From Sphingomonadales bacterium (GTDB taxonomy: Bacteria; Pseudomonadota; Alphaproteobacteria; Sphingomonadales; Sphingomonadaceae): 18,890 bases of DNA. Made by a program: the position numbers and the translations under genes. This document shows, piece after piece, positions 8,965 to 16,158 of this stretch (positions are counted from its first letter, which is position 1; every line of letters begins with the position of its first letter). Where the stretch lies: the NCBI GenBank assembly GCA_017302775.1, contig JAFLDC010000011.1:1-18890 (forward strand), written 5' to 3'. The notes beneath the pieces are model-generated. The model was not told the origin of the DNA, ran no database searches, and saw only the letters and a list, made by a program, of their open reading frames with translations.

Positions 8965-8990
8965 ACCCGTCCGCATTGCGGTCGCCAAAT

Positions 8991-9034
8991 ACAGAAAACC
9001 GCGCCTGCCCTGCGGCAAGCGCGGTGATTTCTGT
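8991..9034. terminator. Bidirectional intrinsic terminator between the acyltransferase gene and hup
   Basis: ACAGAAA+ACCGCGC (8991–9004) pairs with GCGCGGT (9019–9025) and TTTCTGT (9028–9034), with a GA bulge. A small inner TGCC/GGCA stem caps the loop. The arms supply T-rich tails on both strands. It serves the acyltransferase gene (stop 8964) and hup (stop 9083 on the other strand). Confidence 0.75.
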
Positions 9035-9082
9035 GATCCGGCCGCGAGGCGTTGCGGACCTGACCGGATTAAAAGGCCCGTC

Positions 9083-9355
9083 TTAGTTGACGGCGTCCTT
9101 CAGGCCCTTGCCGGCCTTGAACTTCGGCTGCGAAGATGCCTTGATCGACATCGGTTCGCCGGTACGCGGGTTACGGCCGGTAGAAGCCTTGCGCTTGGCA
9201 ACCGAGAAAGTGCCAAAGCCCACGAGGCGAACTTCATCGCCCTTCTTGAGTGCGCCGGAAATGGCATCGAAAACGCCTTCGACAGCCTTGGTGGCGTCGC
9301 TCTTGGTCAGACCGCTGGCGTCGGCAACCGCGCTGATGAGATCGTTCTTGTTCAT
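9083..9355 (-). CDS. hupB: Histone-like DNA-binding protein HU
   Basis: A 90-residue protein, exactly the size of bacterial HU, that bends and compacts DNA as a dimer. It starts MNKNDLISAVADASGL, contains the family signature VGFGTFSVAKRKASTGRNP around residues 44–62 (the DNA-gripping beta arm including RNPRTGE), and ends FKAGKGLKDAVN. The start ATG 9355 has AGGGGG about 9 bases upstream. It lies downstream of lon on the same strand, as hupB does in E. coli and many proteobacteria, but here lon has its own terminator-like hairpin and hup probably its own promoter. IHF subunits are similar but differ in the arm signature. Confidence 0.97.
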   Translation of the reverse strand: MNKNDLISAVADASGLTKSDATKAVEGVFDAISGALKKGDEVRLVGFGTFSVAKRKASTGRNPRTGEPMSIKASSQPKFKAGKGLKDAVN

Positions 9356-9419
9356 GTCGGGAACCCCCTACCTTTCGTGTGTTGAATAACTATCTGTGAT
9401 TCGCCTCAGAGATGGCCGG

Positions 9420-9448
9420 AATTGAGCGACTTTTGCCCGACCTGTCAA
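9420..9448 (-). promoter_or_regulatory. Candidate hup promoter
   Basis: On the minus strand a perfect TTGACA (9448–9443) is followed after 17 bases by TCAATT (9425–9420), a weak −10 match (3 of 6). Transcription would begin near 9413, leaving a leader of about 58 bases before hup. The good −35 and the position are the only support. Confidence 0.35.
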
Positions 9449-9522
9449 AGCCAAACCGCTACGGAAAGGCTAGATTATCCACGATTCTCCGCCGTTTTCG
9501 ACGAATCGAGTGCCGCAAGATG

Positions 9523-9557
9523 ACCTCATGCTCCGATGCCGCACCGCAGCATGAGGT
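9523..9557 (-). terminator. Probable terminator after lon
   Basis: ACCTCATGCT (9523–9532) pairs perfectly with AGCATGAGGT (9548–9557), making 10 bp with a 15-base loop. It lies about 35 bases past the lon stop codon. On the minus strand the tail is only TCATCTT, so termination may be partial. On the plus strand TTTT follows, but no gene there needs it. A second, weaker inverted repeat (9482–9487 with 9503–9508) follows. Nothing else recognisable lies in 9449–9590. Confidence 0.5.
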
Positions 9558-9590
9558 TTTACGTCATGACATGGCAAAGCCGAGACCGAC

Positions 9591-12002
9591 TTAATGAGCC
9601 GTCGGGGTCGCTCCGCCAGGGCTTGCGGCGCCCGGCTGGCTCGCCAGATCATCCGCCTCGGTCCACTCGATCGCAACCAGCGGTTCAACCAGCGCGCGGG
9701 CTAGAACTTCGTCAACATGCGCGACCGGGATGATTTCCAGCCCAGCCTTCACGTTATCGGGGATCTCAGCCAAGTCCTTGACGTTTTCTTCTGGTATCAA
9801 GACCAGCTTAATTCCGCCGCGCAGCGCTGCCAACAGCTTTTCCTTCAAACCGCCGATCGCCAGAACGCGCCCTCGCAACGTCACTTCACCGGTCATCGCA
9901 ACGTCCTTGCGCACCGGCACACCGGTCAGGGTTGAGACGATCGACGTGACCATGCCAATCCCGGCTGACGGACCGTCTTTGGGCACCGCACCTTCTGGCA
10001 AGTGGATATGGATATCCTTGCGCGCGATCAGACTTGGCTTGATCCCATAGGCCGGAGCGCGTGCCTTGACGAAGCTGTATGCCGCCTGGACACTCTCGTT
10101 CATCACTTCGCCAAGCTTGCCGGTCGTCTTGACCCCGCCCTTACCAGGCACGGTGACGCTTTCGATAGTGAGCAGTTCCCCGCCGACCTCGGTCCACGCC
10201 AGCCCGGTGACAGCGCCAACCTGATGGTCTTCTTCCGCCACGCCGTAACGGAACTTGCGCACCCCTGCGAAATCACCAAGGTTTTCGGGCGTAACCGTCA
10301 CTGTCGTGGTCTTGCCTTCCAGAATCTGACGGAGACTCTTTCGCGCCAGCTTCGCGATTTCACGTTCGAGCGTGCGCACTCCAGCTTCACGGGTATAATA
10401 CCGGATCAGATCACGCAGTGCGGCAGGCTCCAGCGTGAATTCACCGCGCTTGAGCCCATGGGCTTCGACTTGCTTTTCAATCAGATGGCGGGTCGCAATT
10501 TCAACTTTTTCGTCTTCGGTATAGCCTTCCAGCCTGATGATCTCCATCCGGTCCAGCAGTGGTTGAGGCAGGTTCAAACTGTTGGCCGTGCACACGAACA
10601 TGACATCGGAGAGATCATAGTCCAGCTCGAGGTAGTGGTCCTGAAACTTCGAATTCTGCTCCGGATCCAGCACTTCCAGCAGCGCTGAAGCCGGATCACC
10701 CCGGAAGTCCTGCCCAAGCTTGTCGATCTCGTCGAGCAGGAACAGCGGATTGCTCGCCCCCGCCTTCTTGAGGTTGGATACGATCTTGCCGGGAAGGGAG
10801 CCGATGTAAGTCCGCCGATGACCGCGAATTTCGGCCTCGTCACGCACGCCGCCCAGCGATTGCCGGATGAATTCGCGTCCGGTCGCCTTGGCGATGGACT
10901 TACCCAGCGAGGTCTTGCCAACACCCGGCGGCCCCACCAGGCACAGGATCGGCCCCTTCAGCTTATTGGTCCGTGCCTGCACCGCCAGGTACTCGACAAT
11001 CCGGTCCTTGACTTTGTCGAGCGCATAGTGGTCGGCATCAAGCACCGTCTGCGCTGCACCGATATCCTTCTTGAGCTTGCTCTTCTTGCCCCACGGCAGG
11101 CCGAGCAGCACGTCGAGGTAATTGCGTATTACAGTCGCTTCCGCACTCATAGGCTGCATCGTCTTGAGCTTTTTGAGTTCGGTATTGGCTTTGGTGCGGG
11201 CCTCCTTCGACAGCTTCAGCTTGTCGATCTTCTCCTGCAATTCGGCGATTTCGTTCGCTTCGCCGTCGTCACCACCCCCCAATTCGGACTGGATCGCCTT
11301 GAGCTGCTCATTAAGATAATATTCGCGCTGGGTCTTTTCCATTTGCCGCTTCACACGGCCGCGAATGCGGCGCTCAACCTGCAATACGCCCAGTTCGCCT
11401 TCCATGAATGAGTAGGCCATTTCCAGCCGCTTGAGCGGATCTGCTTCAGACAGCATGGCTTGCTTGTCCGATACCTTTGCCTGAATATGCGCGGCGACCG
11501 CATCGGCGAGCTGCGATGCATCGACGATTTCGCCCAAGTTCTCGCCGGCTTCGGTGGGGAGCTTCTTGTTGAGCTTGGCATATTCGCCGAACGTCTCCAC
11601 CACCGAGCGCATCATCGCGGCAACTTCGTTGCCTGACACGCTCACCTGATCGACAACCGACAAGCGGGCAACGACCATTTCGGCAGCACCGGATTGATCG
11701 ACCCGCAGACCTTCCAGAGCTGCCCGCTGCTTGGCCTCTACCAGTACCCTCACCGTGCCGTCCGGCAACTTGAGCAACTGCAGCACGGTGGCAATGGTGC
11801 CGATGTCGTAAAGGTCATCCTCAACCGGATCGTCGCAACCGGGGTCGAGCTGGGCGAGAAGAAAGATGTCCTTGTCGCCATCGCTGGCCATCGCCGCCTC
11901 TAAAGCGGCAACAGACTTGTCGCGCCCAACAAACAGCGGGACGACCATTCCGGGAAACACGACGATGTCGCGCAGCGGCAGCAAGGGAAGAAGTTTCGTC
12001 AT
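9591..12002 (-). CDS. lon: ATP-dependent protease Lon (LonA)
   Basis: A cytosolic AAA+ serine protease for misfolded and regulatory proteins. The 803 residues from ATG 12002 (MTKLLPLLPLRDIVVFPGMV) cover the N-terminal substrate domain (1–about 215), a coiled-coil stretch (about 220–280), the AAA+ module with Walker A GPPGVGKT (357–364) and Walker B FLLDEID (421–427), and the protease domain with the Ser-Lys dyad S679 (DGPSAG) and K722 (GGLKEKLLAA), at the same numbers as in E. coli Lon. An in-frame extension up to 12278 has no family support and runs antisense over the start of the amidohydrolase gene. Only a weak GGAC precedes the chosen ATG. A possible heat-shock promoter lies about 60 bases upstream. 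Confidence 0.99.
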   Translation of the reverse strand: MTKLLPLLPLRDIVVFPGMVVPLFVGRDKSVAALEAAMASDGDKDIFLLAQLDPGCDDPVEDDLYDIGTIATVLQLLKLPDGTVRVLVEAKQRAALEGLRVDQSGAAEMVVARLSVVDQVSVSGNEVAAMMRSVVETFGEYAKLNKKLPTEAGENLGEIVDASQLADAVAAHIQAKVSDKQAMLSEADPLKRLEMAYSFMEGELGVLQVERRIRGRVKRQMEKTQREYYLNEQLKAIQSELGGGDDGEANEIAELQEKIDKLKLSKEARTKANTELKKLKTMQPMSAEATVIRNYLDVLLGLPWGKKSKLKKDIGAAQTVLDADHYALDKVKDRIVEYLAVQARTNKLKGPILCLVGPPGVGKTSLGKSIAKATGREFIRQSLGGVRDEAEIRGHRRTYIGSLPGKIVSNLKKAGASNPLFLLDEIDKLGQDFRGDPASALLEVLDPEQNSKFQDHYLELDYDLSDVMFVCTANSLNLPQPLLDRMEIIRLEGYTEDEKVEIATRHLIEKQVEAHGLKRGEFTLEPAALRDLIRYYTREAGVRTLEREIAKLARKSLRQILEGKTTTVTVTPENLGDFAGVRKFRYGVAEEDHQVGAVTGLAWTEVGGELLTIESVTVPGKGGVKTTGKLGEVMNESVQAAYSFVKARAPAYGIKPSLIARKDIHIHLPEGAVPKDGPSAGIGMVTSIVSTLTGVPVRKDVAMTGEVTLRGRVLAIGGLKEKLLAALRGGIKLVLIPEENVKDLAEIPDNVKAGLEIIPVAHVDEVLARALVEPLVAIEWTEADDLASQPGAASPGGATPTAH

Positions 12003-12063
12003 AAATCCGTCCAATCGGCCCAGTTTATGGGGCCCCACGGGTGAATCCCGCGTTTGCAGCCGG

Positions 12064-12092
12064 ATATGGGGGTGCCTCGGCCCCGGTGCAAT
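12064..12092 (-). promoter_or_regulatory. Possible sigma-32 (heat-shock) promoter of lon
   Basis: On the minus strand CCCCATAT (12071–12064) matches the sigma-32 −10 consensus well. The −35 candidate ATTGCA (12092–12087), 15 bases away, matches CTTGAA at only 4 positions. Transcription would start near 12057, about 55 bases before lon. Lon is a classic heat-shock gene, which makes the reading sensible but not proven. Confidence 0.35.
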
Positions 12093-12128
12093 GCCTGCAA
12101 CCATTCTGGGCTGTGGATGGCGCAACGG

Positions 12129-12157
12129 TTGCCAAGCCACCTGTCCCAACGCAGAAT
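12129..12157 (+). promoter_or_regulatory. Candidate sigma-70 promoter of the amidohydrolase gene
   Basis: TTGCCA (12129–12134) and CAGAAT (12152–12157) are separated by 17 bases. The start site would be near 12164 and the ATG is at 12191. The −35 is identical to that proposed for tRNA-Asn. Confidence 0.4.
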
Positions 12158-12190
12158 TACACTGCAAACGCCAAACAGGGATTCGAATCG

Positions 12191-13510
12191 ATGCGCAAAA
12201 CCACGATCGCGGCGATGGCCTGCGCCTTCGCGTTGAGCGTTCCGGCCTGGTCGGACAGTGCCGATGCTGTTGCGCCACCTCGGCAAACCGTAATCACGGC
12301 TGCGCGCTATCTTGATGTGGCAACGGGGAAATATGTCGAACATCCCGCCATCTTCGTCGGTGCCGACGGTCGGATAACAGGAATCGCCGATGCCCGGACG
12401 GTAAAATGGAGCGCCGAGGTCAAACATATCGATATGAGCGGTAAGACTCTGTTGCCAGGCCTGATCGACATGCATGTTCATCTTGACAGCCCGGCGGACA
12501 TCGGCGGTTGGCGCGGTCTGGAATATACCGACAGCTTCTTTGCGATGACGGCAGTCAGCAACGGCCGGGCCATGCTGGATGCGGGTTTCACTACCGTCCG
12601 GAATGTCGGCGCCAGCAACCGCAACGACGTCGGCCTCATGCAGGCGGTCGGTCAGGGCTATGTCATCGGCCCCCGGATTGTCGCGGCAGGCTATGCCCTG
12701 GGCAGCACCGGCGGCCATTGCGATCAGACGGGACTGCCCCCCAGCATGGAAAAGCCCGGCAAGGTCGAAGGTGTGGGCGATACGCCAGAGGAGCTGAAAT
12801 ACCAGGTACGCCGCCAACGCAAATATGGTGCAATGGTCATCAAGGTCTGTGCCACTGGCGGCGTATTCTCTCACAATACTGAACCGGGCCAGCAGCAATT
12901 GAGCGAGCCAGAGCTGACCGCGATTGCGGATGAAGCCCATATGTGGGGCCTGCGGGTGGCCGCCCACGCCCATGGCGCGGCGGGCATCAAAGCCGCGATC
13001 AAGAGCGGCATCGATACGATCGAGCACGCCAGCCTGGTGGATGACGAAGGCATCAGGCTCGCCGCTGCAAGGCCGCGCCCGGTGTGGTTTTCGATGGATA
13101 TCTACAATACCGATTACACCCAGGCTGAAGGCAGAAAAAACGGGGTGCTGGAAGACAATTTGCGCAAGGATCGGGAAATCGGCCAGCTTCAGCGGGATAA
13201 TTTCCGCAAGGCTTTCAAGGCCGGAGTGCGGATGGTGTTCGGCAGCGATGCGGGCGTGATGCCCCACGCGCTGGTCGGCCGGCAGTTCAACACCATGGTC
13301 ACATACGGGATGCTGCCGATCGACGCGATCCGCGCCGCCACGCTAAACGCGGCCCAAGCCCTTGGCTGGGAAAAGGACGTCGGTCAGATCGCGGTGGGAC
13401 GCTACGCCGATCTCATCGCCGTGGACGGAGATCCGCTGGCCAATGTCCGCGAACTGGAAGACGTCGATGGGGTGATCAAAGGCGGCGTTGTGATCGAGCG
13501 GGCGCGTTAG
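12191..13510 (+). CDS. Exported metal-dependent amidohydrolase (imidazolonepropionase/prolidase-like)
   Basis: A 439-residue protein whose first ~20 residues form a signal peptide (cleavage near PAW-SDS or slightly later), so it probably works in the periplasm. It belongs to the amidohydrolase superfamily: HVH metal ligands (H95, H97), the bridging lysine K218 (VIKVCATGG), H259 (AAHAHG), H279 (IEHAS) and catalytic D353 (FGSDAG) are all present, followed by the C-terminal GRYADLIAVDGDPL strand. The closest subfamily I know holds Xaa-Pro or Xaa-Arg/Lys dipeptidases of the Sgx9260/Cc2672 type, so a role in peptide scavenging is a reasonable guess. The start ATG 12191 has AGGGA 9 bases upstream. 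It diverges from lon and shares its last 4 bases with the convergent small gene. Confidence 0.92.
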   Translation: MRKTTIAAMACAFALSVPAWSDSADAVAPPRQTVITAARYLDVATGKYVEHPAIFVGADGRITGIADARTVKWSAEVKHIDMSGKTLLPGLIDMHVHLDSPADIGGWRGLEYTDSFFAMTAVSNGRAMLDAGFTTVRNVGASNRNDVGLMQAVGQGYVIGPRIVAAGYALGSTGGHCDQTGLPPSMEKPGKVEGVGDTPEELKYQVRRQRKYGAMVIKVCATGGVFSHNTEPGQQQLSEPELTAIADEAHMWGLRVAAHAHGAAGIKAAIKSGIDTIEHASLVDDEGIRLAAARPRPVWFSMDIYNTDYTQAEGRKNGVLEDNLRKDREIGQLQRDNFRKAFKAGVRMVFGSDAGVMPHALVGRQFNTMVTYGMLPIDAIRAATLNAAQALGWEKDVGQIAVGRYADLIAVDGDPLANVRELEDVDGVIKGGVVIERAR

Positions 13511-13830
13511 ATCCGCACCCGTTCACAAACCGCTTTGTCGGGCTTGACCAAGAATTTCCGCGGTCCCGGCATGGCAGGCGCGCTCGGGTCGTCCACTATC
13601 CGTACGTCTACCGTGCAGCGCAGGGATCGCACGCGGTAGAGATCGATGGCGACCCACCGTATCTGCTGGATCAATTCCCCATCCGGAAATGCCGAAATGA
13701 CGCCGCGGTCAGTGATGATCGCCTCAAGCTCGCGTTGGCGTTGATATTTGGGCGGCAGCGCGGCTTGCGCGGCACTTGCGGCCAGCACGGTTACCAAACC
13801 AGCATATTTCCAAAACGATGAATAGCGCAT
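13507..13830 (-). CDS. Small exported protein of unknown function
   Basis: A 107-residue protein with a Sec signal peptide (residues 1–23, …AASAAQA-ALPPKY). The mature part of about 84 residues has two cysteines (C72, C102) that could form a disulfide, and no motif I recognise. The start is 5 bases after the ybaB stop on the same strand, so it is almost certainly co-transcribed, and possibly translationally coupled, with ybaB. In many bacteria recR occupies this place after ybaB; this protein is not RecR. Its TAA stop overlaps the TAG of the convergent amidohydrolase gene in TTAG. Confidence 0.75.
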   Translation of the reverse strand: MRYSSFWKYAGLVTVLAASAAQAALPPKYQRQRELEAIITDRGVISAFPDGELIQQIRWVAIDLYRVRSLRCTVDVRIVDDPSAPAMPGPRKFLVKPDKAVCERVRI

Positions 13831-13835
13831 CTCGT

Positions 13836-14174
13836 TTACATCCCCGGTAGTTTAAACCCAGGCGGCAACCCCATGCCGCTTTGCATTCTCGCCATTTCTT
13901 CGCCGCTGATCTGATCGGCCTTGCCGCGCGCGTCGTTGAAGGCGGCGGCAATCAGGTCTTCAAGGATGCCTTTTTCGCTCGGCTGCATCAAGCTGTCATC
14001 AATGGCGACGCCGATGATCCGGCCCTTGGCCGAGGCGCGAATTTTAACGAGGCCGCCGCCCGCCACGCCTTCAACCTCCATCGCGTCCAGCTTACCCTGC
14101 ATCTCACCCATCTGCTTCTGGATGGTTTCCGCAGCCTGCTGCGCGGCCTTGAGCATTTCTTCCATCGACTTCAC
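13836..14174 (-). CDS. ybaB: YbaB/EbfC nucleoid-associated protein
   Basis: A 112-residue protein starting at GTG 14174 (MKSMEEMLKAAQQAAETIQKQ). It has an N-terminal helix rich in Gln and Met, then VEGVAGGGLVKIRASAKGRIIGVAIDDSL, the conserved sheet of the family, and a C-terminal GMGLPPGFKLPGM tail. YbaB proteins form tweezer-like dimers that bind DNA. I chose GTG 14174 because GGAGA lies about 8 bases upstream and the start is 2 bases past the dnaX stop. An upstream GTG at 14189 overlaps dnaX and would add five residues. The dnaX–ybaB pairing is a widespread operon. Confidence 0.95.
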   Translation of the reverse strand: MKSMEEMLKAAQQAAETIQKQMGEMQGKLDAMEVEGVAGGGLVKIRASAKGRIIGVAIDDSLMQPSEKGILEDLIAAAFNDARGKADQISGEEMARMQSGMGLPPGFKLPGM

Positions 14175-14176
14175 GT

Positions 14177-15943
14177 TCAATTTCTCCACTTGGAACCCAT
14201 TGCCGCCACGCGGGCATCCGGGCTTTCATCCAGCAATTCAGCGTTTGGAAATGCGGCAAAGGCAGCTTCGACCAACGGGTCGGCCAATACCGCCGCGCGG
14301 GCCGCTAGTTTCTGAGCCTCTTTGGCTTCCTTCAGGCTGGGCGCGGCATCGCCCTCGCCCCGCGTCACTGACCAACGTTCCCCTGTGGCCCGCAGCAGGG
14401 CATCGCGCAATTCGGCGGTGGCATCGCCGGGATAGCCCGGAACCAGCGCGTAGAGCAGCTCACCCTGGGTCAGCGCGATCACCCGCACCCAGTCATGCAT
14501 CAGCTGCGCCAAACGAAACTGACCAGACTGCTCAACCCGCTCAATCAGGGCGGGCCAGTCGACCGCTTGCGGTCCGGCAGGGGATGCTGGTCTGGCAGAA
14601 CCGTCAATCCGCTCTGCCACTGGCGGACCGCGTGCAGCAATCTCATCCAGCTTTTTAGCCATAGTTCCAGGATCAGGCATATCGGCTGCGTACATTACCC
14701 GCAGCAGGGCCATCCGAGCGGCAGCCAACGGATCTGGCGCACTACGAACCTCGTCATGCCCCTTCAGCAGCAATTGCCATAGGCGATGCAGTTGGCCGGC
14801 TGACAGGCGTCCCGCCCAGTCTTCGATCACCGCACCCTCTTCGGCGGAAACGGCATCAGCGGTTCCGCCTAACTGGGCCACGGTGATACGATGGGTCAGA
14901 TCCATCGCCGCGCGCAGCAGCGCCAGTGGCTCCACGCCATAGGCGAACTGCCGGTCGATCAATCCTAGCAACCCCGCCCCATCGCCCCCAAGCAGCGCGG
15001 CAAACAGGTCGCGCTGAGCGCTCTTGTCGGCAAGGCCCAGCATGTCGCGAACCTGATCGGCGGTAACGCGGCTATCTCCGCCAAGATCAGCATGAGCGAT
15101 TGCCTGGTCCAGAATCGAAAGTCCGTCACGCGCTGAACCTTCGGCCGCGGCGGCGATCATCGCCAACGCCTCCGGCTCCGCCTCGATGCCCTCCTTGACG
15201 CAGATTCCGCCGAAATGATCCGCCAGTAAGGGGGCAGGAATCCGCTTGAGATCAAACCGCTGACATCGCGACAACACGGTAACCGGCAGCTTTTCCACCT
15301 CGGTTGTCGCGAACAGAAACTTCACATGAGCGGGCGGCTCTTCCAGCGTCTTAAGCAACGCGTTGAATGCATTGCGGCTGAGCATGTGAACTTCGTCGAT
15401 GATATAGATCTTATAACGCGCCGAGACCGCAGCGTAGCGCACGGCCTCGATGATCTCGCGCACGTCATCGACGCCGGTGTGGCTGGCAGCATCCATCTCG
15501 ATGACATCGATGTGGCGCCCCTCGGCGATGGCCACGCAGGGCTCGCATTGACCGCACGGGTCGATCGTCGGACCGCCCTGCCCATCCGGACCAATGCAGT
15601 TGAGCGCCTTGGCGATCAATCTGGCGGTCGAAGTCTTCCCGACCCCGCGAATACCCGTCATCAAAAACGCATGCGCCAGTCGATCACGCCGGATCGCGTT
15701 GGCCAGCGTCTGGACCATCGCATCCTGACCAATCAGCTCAGCAAAGGTTTGTGAACGGTATTTACGGGCCAGCACCCTGTAAGGCTGAGCGGAAACAGTG
15801 GTCGCGACTGGTGCCGGCACCGACGCCACAGCAACTGGGTCTGGCGCGCCAAACATCGATTCCTGCCCCGCTGCCTCAAGCTCAGCCGCAGTGGGGGCGC
15901 TGCTTTCGCCGTCGTTGCCAGTGGTTTCCGGGGAATCGTCCAT
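14177..15943 (-). CDS. dnaX: DNA polymerase III subunit gamma/tau
   Basis: The clamp-loader ATPase of the replicase. The 588-residue product has a poorly conserved Ala/Pro-rich extension of about 53 residues, then the AAA+ core: LARKYRSQTFAELIGQD, Walker A TGIRGVGKT (96–104), four zinc cysteines (C116, C130, C133, C136), DEVH Walker B (183–186) and sensor FLFATTEVEKLP with SRC arginine finger. Domain III follows, then a linker (about 430–450) and a C-terminal domain beginning DWPALIERVEQSGQFRLAQ. The ATG at 15943 has only a weak TAGG upstream. A start closer to the core (M30) is possible. A run AAAAAG at 14656–14651, with a −1 frame stop two codons later, may permit a shorter gamma form (see findings). 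Confidence 0.98.
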   Translation of the reverse strand: MDDSPETTGNDGESSAPTAAELEAAGQESMFGAPDPVAVASVPAPVATTVSAQPYRVLARKYRSQTFAELIGQDAMVQTLANAIRRDRLAHAFLMTGIRGVGKTSTARLIAKALNCIGPDGQGGPTIDPCGQCEPCVAIAEGRHIDVIEMDAASHTGVDDVREIIEAVRYAAVSARYKIYIIDEVHMLSRNAFNALLKTLEEPPAHVKFLFATTEVEKLPVTVLSRCQRFDLKRIPAPLLADHFGGICVKEGIEAEPEALAMIAAAAEGSARDGLSILDQAIAHADLGGDSRVTADQVRDMLGLADKSAQRDLFAALLGGDGAGLLGLIDRQFAYGVEPLALLRAAMDLTHRITVAQLGGTADAVSAEEGAVIEDWAGRLSAGQLHRLWQLLLKGHDEVRSAPDPLAAARMALLRVMYAADMPDPGTMAKKLDEIAARGPPVAERIDGSARPASPAGPQAVDWPALIERVEQSGQFRLAQLMHDWVRVIALTQGELLYALVPGYPGDATAELRDALLRATGERWSVTRGEGDAAPSLKEAKEAQKLAARAAVLADPLVEAAFAAFPNAELLDESPDARVAAMGSKWRN

Positions 15944-15983
15944 CGTCCAACAGCCTAGGCGCTCAGCACAAATTTGTCGAAGA

Positions 15984-16078
15984 GGAAAAGGAGCCGGCCG
16001 ACCCGCCGCAACCCGTTGTGGCTGCTTCCTTCCGGACCTGACCAGGTTGGCGAGCGCAAACGTCCGACCGACTCCCGG
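15984..16078 (-). ncRNA. ffs: Signal recognition particle RNA (4.5S type)
   Basis: The minus strand contains the nearly invariant bacterial SRP core ACCTGGTCAGGTCCGGAAGG followed by AAGCAGCC (16044–16017). The RNA ends pair: GGAGTCGGTCGG from 16075 pairs with GTCGGCCGGCTCC ending at 15990, with G-U pairs allowed. The 3' end runs into TTTTCC, an intrinsic terminator. The RNA binds Ffh and targets nascent membrane proteins to SecYEG. It sits about 40 bases upstream of dnaX on the same strand, a common alphaproteobacterial arrangement. The exact ends are uncertain by a few bases. Confidence 0.95.
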
Positions 16079-16083
16079 CGGCG

Positions 16084-16112
16084 CATATGGCGGTGCTGTC
16101 GCGTTTGCGCAA
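16084..16112 (-). promoter_or_regulatory. Probable SRP RNA promoter
   Basis: On the minus strand TTGCGC (16112–16107) and CATATG (16089–16084) are separated by 17 bases, and the RNA's 5' GGGAG begins about 7–9 bases downstream. Spacing and position fit a strong sigma-70 type promoter. Confidence 0.6.
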
Positions 16113-16158
16113 GTCCAAGTGGGAACACACGGCTATTCAGCACCAAGACTGTTCGAAT

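Noticed and set aside
12003..12278. N-terminal extension of Lon by 92 codons
   Set aside because: Arg/Pro-rich sequence unlike any Lon; starting at ATG 12002 puts the catalytic Ser and Lys at the E. coli positions.
11999..13267. 422-codon open frame on the minus strand, antisense to the amidohydrolase gene
   Set aside because: The plus-strand protein has a signal peptide, a ribosome binding site and all metal ligands; the antisense frame has no domain and runs into the lon start region.
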